Positions 1 to 11,400 of a DNA stretch of 64,000 nt are shown piece after piece. This DNA is from Akebia trifoliata. Its lineage: Eukaryota; Streptophyta; Magnoliopsida; Ranunculales; Lardizabalaceae. Position numbers and translations under genes: made by a program. The notes under the pieces are model-generated. The model saw only the letters and a list, made by a program, of their open reading frames with translations. It did not search any database and was not told where the DNA came from. The stretch covers positions 12,066,679 through 12,130,678 of the forward strand of contig CM030705.1 in assembly GCA_017979445.1 (NCBI GenBank), written 5' to 3'. Positions within the stretch are counted from its first letter, which is position 1; each line of letters begins with the position of its first letter.

Positions 1-1602
1 AAGATATCTGTTACAATTGCTGTCCGTTACTCTCTACTTCGCCAGCAATTTGGTCCTCCCAAGCAGCCTGAAATCAGTATACTAGACTACCAGTCTCAGC
101 AGCACAAGCTCATGCCCATGCTGGCTTCGACGTATGCGTTCCACTTTGCAACTCTGCATTTGGTGGAGAAATATTCTGGAACGAAGAAGTCTCATGATGA
201 ACAAGTAGTCGGAGATGTACATGCCCTCTCCGCGGGTCTCAAAGCTTATGTAACATCTTATACAGCCAAGTCCTTGAGTATCTGTCGGGAAGCCTGTGGA
301 GGCCATGGTTATGCTGCTGTCAATCGGTTTGGAAGCCTGCGGAATGACCATGACATCTTTCAGACATTTGAAGGAGACAACACTGTGCTTCTGCAACAGG
401 TAATGAAAGATTTTGAGTCCATTTATGCTCTTATTCACTCACAAATTCACCACATGAACATCTAACATGTTCACATCAGAATGACAGTAAGGATGCTCTA
501 CCCACGGTTTAGTGGAATTTTGAGTCCATTTTCACTGCCATGGCTAAATGTGACATGTTCTCTTCTCATGCAGGTTGCAGCTGATTTGTTGAAGCAATAT
601 AAGGAGAAATTTCAAGGTGGGACTCTTGCAGTCACATGGAACTACTTAAGAGAGTCCATGGGTACATATCTTTCTCAACCGAATCCAGTAACTGCTCGAT
701 GGGAAGGTGGAGACCATTTACGAGATCCTAACTTTCAGCTGGATGCCTTCAGGGTGCGTAATTTGTGACTTCTGTGATGTATGGGCCTTATTGTATATGA
801 GCAAATTTTTATGCGATTTGTGCTGTGTGCAGTACCGAACATCGCGATTGCTTCAAAGTGTTGCTGTACGCCTTCGCAAGCACTCTAAGAATCTTGGAAG
901 CTTCGGTGCTTGGAATAGATGCTTGAACCATCTTCTGACACTTGCAGAGTCCCATATTGAATCGGTCATCCTCGCAAAGTTCATTGAAGCTGTACAGAGG
1001 TACTTCGTTGTTTTGGTCTGAGATTTTAATCTTTGTCAATAAATTAGCCTAATTTCGCTTTGGGTTCCGCTGCAGCTGTCCCAAAGAAAACACTCGTGCT
1101 GCTCTGAAGCTCGTTTGTGATCTTTATGCTATGGATCGAATCTGGAATGACATTGGAACCTACCGTAATGTAGATTATGTGGCACCCAATAAAGCTAAGG
1201 TATTCCAATGGCAAGATTTATGTTGTTACTACAAAATCTGGTGATTGGCTTGTTTCATATATGTTCAAAATCAAGTCGATGGGAATCTTAGGATCCCTGA
1301 CGTAGCTATGATTAGTATATAGTTGATATATGATTGAAGTACAATCACGAAGTTACTCCAGCCTAGAATAATTAAGTACACTGATTCTGTTTTGTTAGTG
1401 TACTCAACTTGTCATATTAATTATAATGTGTCTTCTCTCTATGTAGGCAATCCACAAACTCACTGAATACCTGAGTTTCCAAGTGAGGAATGTTGCCAAG
1501 GAACTTGTAGATGCTTTTGATCTTCCGGATTATGTCACTCGGGCCCCCATTGGTATGCAGTCAGAAGCTTATGCTCACTACACACAATTCGTTGGATTCT
1601 AA
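1..1602 (+). CDS. ACX2: Acyl-CoA oxidase, ACX2 type (C-terminal half, 5' part outside window)
   Basis: Peroxisomal flavoenzyme for the first step of fatty-acid beta-oxidation, oxidising long-chain acyl-CoA to trans-2-enoyl-CoA with H2O2 release. The window begins inside an exon. Exons are 1-399, 574-753, 833-999, 1076-1199 and 1447-1602; all internal junctions are GT-AG and the reading frame is kept throughout, giving 341 residues to a TAA at 1600. Visible family motifs are REACGGHGY near 290-320 and TFEGDNTVL near 364-390; the Glu of FEGDN (codon 370-372) is at the position of the catalytic base of acyl-CoA dehydrogenases and oxidases. The protein ends QFVGF with no SKL-type PTS1; ACX2 proteins are known to use an N-terminal PTS2, which lies outside the window. 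Full ACX2 proteins are about 690 aa, so roughly half is present. No breaks are seen. It converges on the minus-strand gene ending at 2488. Confidence 0.95.
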
Positions 1603-1741
1603 TTCTAGCATTGACAAGGTTGAGATGGTTAGGTTGGAAACAAGACCAGACGCTGAAATAATTGAAATGAAAATGTGGCAGAACAGACCACAATTTTTAG
1701 AAGGCTTAGGCTTGCAGAGAATAAGTGGGGCAAAATTGATC

Positions 1742-1807
1742 AATAAAATGTGTATAACACGATTTTCACATGTATCATGATTATCTGTTCAAATATTTAT
1801 CAATAAA
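1742..1807 (+). terminator. Poly(A) signals of the acyl-CoA oxidase gene
   Basis: Two AATAAA hexamers, at 1742-1747 and 1802-1807, lie 140-205 bases after the ACX2 stop. The second is followed by a T-rich tract. Either could direct polyadenylation; no transcript is available to choose. Confidence 0.5.
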
Positions 1808-1829
1808 TCTTTTTTTTTTTTTCTTAAAC

Positions 1830-2333
1830 TAAAAGTTGTCAGATGCTATAATTCCAGATATGTGTATCAGATCATTGCTTGTACATATTTTTCTGTGGTG
1901 TTTTAGTTTTGTGGTCAAAGTTGCAGTGCATTCTTCTTGTAACCGTGTGTGACATATTTGCATGGCACATTGCAGGCTATCGGTTTTCGATAGAATCAGT
2001 TGCATGGTAGAAACATAACATAGATTGTAGCCCTTGATCTTTGTTGGATCAAAGATTTCTTTATCTGCCATAATATCACTAATTCACAAATGTGTGTAGA
2101 TTGAAACATTTCTACATTAAGTCACATAATTGAATATCTTGAGATCCAACATGTCTCAAGGATGCTCTCGATAATTTACAATTCCCTAAAAAAATGCATT
2201 TTGTTATTTCCTTCTAATTTGATTTTTGAGAAGTTGTGAAGACCACATGAGTTGGCACAATTCTTCTTAAAAAGTGCTTTTCATCAGCTTAAATTTTACA
2301 AAAGTCAACCCCTCATCTCCCTTGGGTGGCTAA
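1830..2333. other. Convergent spacer between two 3' ends
   Basis: This AT-rich stretch lies between the 3' ends of the acyl-CoA oxidase gene and the minus-strand DUF630/632 gene. Only short ORFs without recognisable content are present. It probably holds the end of both 3'UTRs; no clear minus-strand AATAAA was found for the DUF630/632 gene. Confidence 0.5.
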
Positions 2334-2341
2334 TTAATTTA

Positions 2342-2464
2342 GAGAGATTATATTGCCACACCAACTTTTGCTAATGCCACCCCAATTCATATGTAATTCA
2401 CCAAAGAATTAGAACACATCTTGGGGTGGCGTTAGCAACAGTTGGGGTGGCAAGAGAAGCTCTC
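2342..2464. mobile_element. Foldback MITE, family 1 copy 1, in the 3'UTR of the DUF630/632 gene
   Basis: A 123-bp element that is almost wholly inverted repeat. The left arm reads GAGAG..TTGCCACACCAACTT..GCCACCCCAA and the right arm is its complement with a few mismatches, ending in CTCTC. It is flanked by identical 8-bp copies of TTAATTTA (2334-2341 and 2465-2472). It lies 23 bases beyond the stop codon of the DUF630/632 gene, so it must be transcribed in its 3'UTR unless the message ends at once. Confidence 0.85.
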
Positions 2465-2487
2465 TTAATTTAATTATCCCACCCTTG

Positions 2488-5400
2488 TCACTTTCTAATT
2501 ACCCTGCAATTGGCATATGCAATCTGAGCCACCTCACTCCCCTGCCTTATGTCTTCGTAAACCTTCAACAAAGCCTCAGCAAACTTGGTCAGATTGTCAA
2601 GTACCTTAGCCAAACTTGTGTGTATGCTACTCAAGTTAGAAGAGTCTTCTTCATGATTCTCATCTTCTCCACTCTTGGTTTCTCCATTGTTCTCTAAATC
2701 CGAGATTACTTGTTTTTTCTGTGGTTCCACTACCTGATGTGCTATGGAACTGCGTAAATCAGACATAAAGGCTTTAATGGCCTCTGTAAGCTCCACTGAT
2801 GGGAGGGCTTTGATTTCGGTCGACCAATCACGACAGAGAACAAATATAGGTGGAGCCAGAGCTCTACGAGGGGAGAAAGAGGTCCTTCTACCCCTGGAGC
2901 GCTCCTGAGGCATTATGATGCAGTTTTGAAGCCAGCCATTGAGTGCTTCCACATAAGATCTGTGTGCCTCAATCCAATTTGCAAAGCTTGACCCAAAGCA
3001 TTCGATCTCATGCTGGAGGAGAGCCACAACCTGCTCATGGGAATCTCCTTGGATTGGTTCGGTTGTTGAGCTCTTCGCATGGTAGGCTAAAGAGATAGTT
3101 ATGTACTGCATTCGATGGCATTCAAGCATGGCCTTCCACATACGAATCAATCTGCAAAGGGTCCACCAGTTATGAGTCTTACACTTTTTGTCATTAGATA
3201 CATCTCACATAAATCTACTTTCAAAAGGCAGTTGATACATTTTTTTAGGGTGGGATTTTCCCAAAACACCCTGCACACCTGCGTAAAAAAGGCATAAAAC
3301 CTCGTTACGCAATCAGCTTATAAAAAATGCTTTGAAGAAGACGGATTCCTCATGCCTTCTATTCCTTTTTTTTCAAGCCTCTTGTTAGACAAAGGTGTGC
3401 ACCTTAGGTGCATGTGTTGCAATAGCTTAACCCGTTCGATTTTATTTTCCGGTTTTTGTCTCCTGTTTACCCTAGCTCTAGTCAAATACTAAGAAGCCAT
3501 CTTTTATCATATAACATCGGCAAAAATATCTCTTTACACATAAGAGATGAATCAACATTTTTTTCCTAGATTTTTTCCCAATCACTATTTTTCAAACTAA
3601 ATTCATCCTGATATATATAGATAATATAGGGTCACATTCAGGGGATATCTACAAGTGAACTATTTTTACATTTATTGGATGCCATCCATTTTTACAAGAT
3701 CCAACGGCATCTGATGGTGTTGTAGAAAACATTGAAAAAATGGAGCATCTGGGTGGTTGTGAAAAAATAGTTGTCAGTTTTATATATCCCCTGGACATGT
3801 CCCGTATATATATTGGCATTCACTTAACACTCGTGAGGCTTACGTTGAATGCCTAAAGGCTTACACCTCATGCTTTGGGCCTTCGAAGTGCATTGCCCAC
3901 ACCTCCACATTTAAAAATATTACTCCAGATATGGTCGGAAAAGGATTGAAAATCTAAAGGGAACTCACTCATTCAAACTCAAATTATTCAGTAAGACGAC
4001 AGAAACGGAAAGCTTACCCCTGTATGAGCTCTACAAGCTGTGGTTGCAACTCTTCATCCCTGAGTTTCTCAATTCTCTTTGCGATCAAATCAACAGCGTG
4101 AATAGCCACTCTTACTTGTGAGTGAAGATCCTTAACAATTGCTCGAGTTTTGTCAATTACTTGGGAACCTGCATCTCTGGCAAATTGGTTTCGGAGCTGG
4201 TCACACCGCTGATCGTACTCTTTCCTAATGGATTCACTCGCCTACAAGAGACAGAAATGAATACCAGTAAAAAAGTGTCTATGTGTGCGTGCATGCTTGC
4301 ACGTGCATCTCTAAACATGCTTGTACTCCTAAAGCTGTTCGAAGTTCGCTATGAATTTGATTGAGCAATAACAACCAATTGATTTTTTTTTTTTCAATTT
4401 TTTTGGTGAAGCCAACATGAAACACAACATTAGCTTGAAGCCCATTTTAAATGTTTTCAATCGGTATCTGTTTGAAGGTTAATTTAGGCAAACGTGGGTT
4501 GCTGGAGCCTGTTTAGATGACAACTCTTTGAGAGAATTACATTTTAGAGTGCAAGCTGAAGTGTCTTATGCAGTACCTAGGAATTTACTTTTTGAGAACG
4601 TACATCAGCATGCATGAGACATTCAGGGTCAAACACAAACTTTTTTCTAGATCTTATGAGTCATTCAGGTTACTCAATAACAATTTTTTTAATGGTTGGA
4701 GACAATCCCCAACCCTAGGTTTCACATAATGTATTCTTGTTTTCAACGGCTTTTGCAAATAGAGATTGTTAAATCACCCTTTGAAACACCTCAAAGTCTT
4801 CCTAAAGTGTGTAGCACGGAAATATGTATATGATAAAAGCCTTCCTCCCAGCACTGGATACATATGGACCATGAATCTACTTTTTAATGACCAAATGAAG
4901 TACGATAGGCAAAAATGCTTAATTCAGTTTTGTTGAGTACGTAATAGACACTAAAGGAAAATGGACAAGGCTAATAAGAGAGTAAAATCTCTTGAAAACC
5001 TTTGAGATTTGTAACCATAACTGATGTAGTAAATACAACTAGAGCCAAAGAAGGACCACTTAGCTAAGTGGTAAGACCTTGTGGAGGTTGTTCCCAAGGT
5101 CTTAGGTTCAAACCCCTTGAACCCCTTCTTATTCTAAATGCTAACTGTTAACCACTAACCCAACCAAGCAAAAAAATAAATAAAACACAACTAGAGCTAA
5201 GACTTAAGAAGAGCAGACCACCACTATGGATGAATAAAAAGGCCTCCATGGCTTAACTTGGAGGTTTTTAAGCCTTTTCAAGTTTTCAGAGACTCAAAAA
5301 CTATGCCTCTGTTAAGCTTGAGATGCTATGAAGATCATGGAGGTGCAGGTGGAAAGAAAAGTTTTTGAAATAACAGGAGATTGGGTTCAACGGAGAAGAT

Positions 5401-8400
5401 GGCTAAAGATCAAGGAAAAGGGCAGGAGGTTTGAATCGAACATTCAGCTTCTGGAAGATGAAGCAATATGGGTTTCCAAACAACTTGACGCAGCGAGAAT
5501 CTCAACGAAAATCTTCAAAGCAAAGTATTCGAAAGATGGCCGAATATTTCTGATCCAGGAAGAGCAGAATCGTTTTGGAAGATTTCTGAAGTTACAACAG
5601 TTCTCGGAAAGACTACGGTCAAGAGGGATAGTATTCCCGGAAGGTTTAGGAGGTAATGGTTGGGGGGAAGTTAGCATCGCTTTGAAAACACTGATAAACC
5701 CAGAAGAGAAGATGAAGGACCTTATGGAGGAAGGAGGGAAGAGCACTTCATGGGCCGAGGTAGTGAACAAAACTTCTAAATCAAAGACTGAGAAGGTTAT
5801 ACCAACTGCAACAAGAGAAGACGGGAGTTCCATTCCTGTAGCGAAGCAAGCCTACAAGCCTGCGGTTACGCAAGCCCACAATAATGGTATAGGGTTTGGT
5901 AAATGGCGTTGGTCTTTTATTTGTAGTACAAACTCTATGGAAGCGGATTGGGAGGGTCTTTTGCAGGAAATGAAGCTCGGTACTTCTCAAAACGCAAAGA
6001 TCAAATTGTTAGATTGGGATTCAAATACTCGGGTGTTGATGCTGGGTAACAGACTAGATTTCCTGAAAGTGAACGCGAGAAGATCAATCTCGGTAGGGAC
6101 CAGTACATTCAGCTTACGGCCTTGGTTCGCGGACTGCAACTCTCTAAAACCAGATTGGAAGGAAGGTGGAACTTGGGTCTGTGTAAGTGGGTTACCTTTC
6201 CATCTGTGGATGAACCAGGCTTTCAGAATGATTGGAGCTCAACTGGGCGGACTACTAGAGGTAGATTCGACCACACTTCGTTGCTCGAGATTGGACAAAG
6301 CGAGGCTAAGAGTGGGTTGCTCACCATGGAAGATGCGGCGCGGGTTGTATCTTTGGATGGATGGCTTTCGGTACATGCTAGGGATTGAGGTGGTAGGGAA
6401 CGAAATAGAGAGGAAGGCCATTGCAGAGGAGCCAAGGAAAGGAGAAGCCGCCGAGATGAGAACAGCCATTGAGAAAGGCAAACAAGTGGATGAAGGTAGA
6501 TTGCAGGCGGAGAGAGGGGAGGGTCAGCTGGAGAAGAAGATGCCTGAAGTTATCGGAGAAGTTCGGGAATTAGCAAAACCAAGTGGAAGAAGCGTGGGAA
6601 GCAAGCCAGCGTGTCTGAGGAAATTCAAATGGCGAGCCATCAGAGGAACACGTGTGAAGAGCATTATTAGCTTAAAGCCACGTCGCCAATCGCATAAATG
6701 CAATCGCACGGAGAAGCTGTTGTCTGAGGCAGCTAGGAACCTAGTTTACACTAGGTGGCTGCGTATGAATAGGATGGTGGAGTGGACTGGGGGTCATTCC
6801 AGCGCAGTTGGGTTGGGGAATAAGATTTATAGGGCCCATGATGTTAGTGGTGGGCCTATAACGGGTAATAATAGAGAAGCCCACTTTGTTAAATCTATGG
6901 GGTCAGATAGAGACGACCCACTGGTAGTAGACACGGACTGGAGGCCTGTTGAAACAGGCACACTTATGAAGCCCAAACTAAAAATTAGGCCTGTACAGGC
7001 CCGGATTGGCCCAATAGCAGTGCACAAGAGGATTGGGTTAAGATATAAGCAGGCCCGTGGAAGAGTTTATAGACCCAAGATTAGTAAATGGGTCTCTTGT
7101 CTACTCAAACAGAAACAATTATGTGGTAGGTGCTTGGGTTTAAAGGAACAGATGAAGAGGGGCAGAACTCCAGTTCATAGGGTCGAACCGATAGATCTAT
7201 GCAGCAATTTCTCACAGCAAAGGATGAGTGACGATATGGGGATATCACCACCAAGCTTTTCATCACAAGAAAATACGGAGATCAACAAGAACATCGAGGA
7301 GAGACAGGGCAAGTCGTATCTGCAACCAAAGAAGGGGAAATTAGTGGGTTTCAACAGAGAGGACACTGAAGCCGACTTGGTGTCTTGTCGATTTACGAGG
7401 ACTCAAAATGTAGCTGTTACGAACACAAGAGAATATTCTACATCAGCGGGGGCTCAAGTGGCTGAAGGGGACTATGGTGCTCAGATAACAGAAACAGAGA
7501 CAAGGCTCTCGACTTCAATCGATAACAGAATGGTCTTGGCAGGAAATCTTGTGAGGGGAAAAGAACAGGTATTAGCAACACCAATAATAGTTAAGCAGAA
7601 GAGTTTTAGAAAGGAGCTTTCCAAGCATTACGTCGTAGCGGTCACTAGAATTTGGGACAGACTTCGAGAGGATCTTTGGCGCCACCCAAGAAGTTCAAAA
7701 ATTTCTGACCCCTTAAGCAGCAGCAACAGAGAGAATCATAGCCAAGGAGCTTTTAAGGTTAGAGAATCTTTTGGCCCACTCACCCTTCAGCAGGTATATT
7801 CCATGTATATTGGTGAGCATTCCCTATTTATTGTTCATGACTATCGTGCGTTAGCATCATTGCTATATTCTTTGGATATCTCGGATTTTGTTTCTTGTGG
7901 GTTCACCTCCTTGAACAGGTATCGATTGCCCGCAATCTTTGTTGATTCCCGGCAGTCCTGTGAGCTTGTCAGAGAAGAGGCAGGAAGTAGGGAGATTAGG
8001 AAAGATATCGGTCAGTTATCTCTTGTACCATTAACCTACACTCAGAAACCAGGGGAGGTGGAAGTTGTAAATTGGACAGAGGTGTATAACGATGGAAATT
8101 GGGCTGCAAGAGAACCGGGTGAATTGCTAACAGAAACGTGTGAGGAAGGGATAGCTAGGGCAGAATTGGAAACGGTGGAGTGGTTAGCTAGCAAAGCTCT
8201 AAACTTGGCGGAAGAGTTTGGATTAGTTCCCGAGACAGATGATAGGGAGTGTTCCTTGATCTTGAGAGTTGCTGTAGGGGATTCGAGAGATAGAACTAAA
8301 TTGGAGGAGGAAATTAGGCGCATCAATAAAGAGTATGGAATGGAGGAGAAGATTGAACATGGAGAATTTGAGAATATTCAGGAGATCCGAAGTTTTAGAG

Positions 8401-11400
8401 ACGGAATGAACAATGAGTTGGTGGTGGTCGCCCCATTGGAGATGACTAGGAGTTTACAACAACCAAGGGCGGATAAGGATTTGGCTAGGTTGGATAAGAA
8501 GTAGGTTACATTTGATTGACTTGGGTTATGATTGACGTCCGATGTCACAAAAAATTTTATCTTGGAATGTGAGAGGGTTGGGGGATAAGAGAAAAAGGGC
8601 GGCTGTGAAAGCTTTTATAAGAAGTAATAATCCCCTCATTGTCACACTGCAAGAATCTAAACTAGCCATTTGTGATGATAAAATCATCAAGGAAATTTGG
8701 GGAAGAAATATAGATTGGTTAGCCCTCCCCGCGTTAGGTTCAGCTGGGGGGATCATAATGATGTGGAACAAAGATCGGATTCAAGTGGTAGCAAATTTGG
8801 TAGGGGCTTTTTCCATTTCTATTCTTTGTAAGAAGAGGGATGAGGATTTTGAGTGGGTTTTCTCCGGGATCTATGGCCCAAACATCAACAGGGAGCGAAT
8901 ACAATTTTGGGAGGAACTCGTAGATGTTGCGGGTTATTGGGATAAACCTTGGGTGTTAGGCGGGGACTTCAATGTTACCAGATTCACCCATGAGAAGAAT
9001 AGGGGTTCGAATATCTCTAAGGGCATGAGAGACTTCAATGAATTTATTAGCAATCATGGTTTGATGGACTTTCCTCTCTTGGGTAGAAGATTCACTTGGT
9101 CCAATAACCAAGGTAATACTAGGATGTCTAGATTAGATAGGTTCTTGGTTGATAATGTGTGGGAGGAGAAGTTCCATAATGTCATTCATTCGGCTAGTCC
9201 TAGCCCAGTTTCTGACCACACCCCTATCTTTTTGGAAGCTGGGTATCCTAGGAAGCACCCTACGCCGTTCAGATTCGAAAACATGTGGCTAGTTCAACCC
9301 AACTTCTTAAATCTAGTCAAGGATTGGTGGAATGAGTGCTCTTCTAGAGGCAACCCGGGGTGTATGTTCAAGAATAAGCTTAAGTTTGTGAAAGAAAAAT
9401 TGAAGGAATGGAACAAAGAGGTCCTGGGGAGAATAGAAGTAAAAAAGAAGGAGATCATGTCAAAAATTGATATATTGGACAAAAAAGAAGAAGAAGGGAA
9501 TTTGAATGCAGAAGAAAGAGGTAAAAGAATGGAGATGAAGTTAGAATTTCAAAGAATGGCATTAATGGAGGAGATAAGTTGGAAACAAAAATCGAGGGTC
9601 AAATGGTTGAAAGAGGGGGATAATAATACAAAATTCTTTCACAAAATTGCCAACTTCCATAGAAGAAGTAATCAGATTGATAAGCTTTCCATTGAGGATA
9701 TCGTAGTGGTGGGAGAAGATGAGATTAGGGAAGGTGTGGTGAGATACTACAAGGATCTTTACAAGGAAAAAGAATCTCGGAGACCTCGGCCGGATAACCT
9801 AGAGTTTAATGCGTTAAGTCAAGAAGATAGGGATTGGTTGGAAAGACAAATTGAGGAAGAGGAGGTTAGATCGATTCTTTTCTCTATGAGTGGGGAAAAG
9901 GCCCCGGGGCCAGATGGTTTTACTATGGAATTTTTCAAACATTGCTGGGATGTCGTCGCCAAAGATTTCATGAAAGTCGTCAAAGAATTGCAAGATAAGA
10001 ATTGCATGGATTACAGTCTCAATAGTACTTTCGTGGCCTTGATCCCCAAGAAAGTCGGGTCGGATAAGTTAAGTGATTTCAGACCTATTAGTTTGGTGGG
10101 TTCGGTGTACAAGATTATATCCAAAGTGTTAGCCTCGAGGTTGAAAGTAGTCCTACCCAAACTTATCGATGAAGAACAAGGGGCCTTCATGAGGGGAAGA
10201 CAAATTCTTGATGGTGTTTTGATGGCTAATGAATGTCTTGACTCAAGGATTAAGGAAAAGAAAGAGGGGATGATTGGAAAAATAGACTTACAAAAGGCTT
10301 ACGATCATGTGAGTTGGGATTTTTTGGAATATATGATGGGGAGAATGGGATTTGGGGCAAAATGGATTAATTGGATTATGAAATGTGTCACATCGGTCTC
10401 CTACTCGATTCTTGTCAATGGGAGTTCGGCTGGTTTTTTTAGAGGATCAAGAGGACTGAGGCAAGGGGATCCGCTTTCTCCGTTCTTGTTCCTTATCATA
10501 GCAGAAGCTCTGGGTAGATTGTTTAGGAGAGCAGTCACTATAGGAAAGCTTTCGGGGTTTAGGGTGAATGATGGGCCGATGATTTCTCATTTACAATTTG
10601 CGGACGATACTTTGGTTTTCCTAGATCACTCCAGGGATCAGGTGAGGGTGTTACGGGTCCTTTTGTGTTGTTTCGAGGCTATGTCTGGTTTACATATCAA
10701 TTTGCAAAAGAGCAAGATTTTTGGGGTAGGAAACGTGAGTGATATACATCTGATGGCTGCGACCTTGGGATGTGGGCATGATGTTTTACCTACGACTTAT
10801 CTGGGATTACCATTGGGAGCACCCTACAATAGCATCAAAATTTGGGAAGGGGTGCTAGAGAAAATGGAGAAAAGATTGAGTATGTGGAAGGCCAAGTACT
10901 TATCTAAAGGAGGGAGAGTTACCTTGATAAAGAGCACCTTGACGAGTATCCCGGTTTACCTTCTATCCCTATTCACGCTTCCTAGGTCGGTGGAAATCAG
11001 ATTGGAGAGGCTTATGAGAAACTTTCTATGGAATGACAAGAATGGTAAGAGGAAGTATCACCTGGTTAGATGGAAGGTTGTGTGTATGCCCAAGAAGAAT
11101 GGGGGGTTGGGGATTAGGGGTCTTAGACTTGCTAATAGAGCACTTTTAGGGAAATGGTTATGGAGGTTTGGGGAGGAAAGGGGTAGATTATGGAGGAGGG
11201 TCATTTTGGCAAAGTATGGGGAAAAGAGACTGGGTTGGTATAGTGGCGAGGCTAAAGGCTCGTACGGGTGTAGTGTTTGGAAGGGTATCTTGAAAATGAA
11301 CGAGGAGTTCGAGAAAGGGATTAGGTTCAAGGCGGGAACGGGTAATAAAATCAGATTATGGGAGGATAGTTGGTGTGGCACATCACCTCTAGCAATTCAA

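Noticed and set aside
11058..11381. Minus-strand ORF of 107 codons and similar ORFs opposite the LINE
   Set aside because: They are antisense shadows of the open LINE reading frames.
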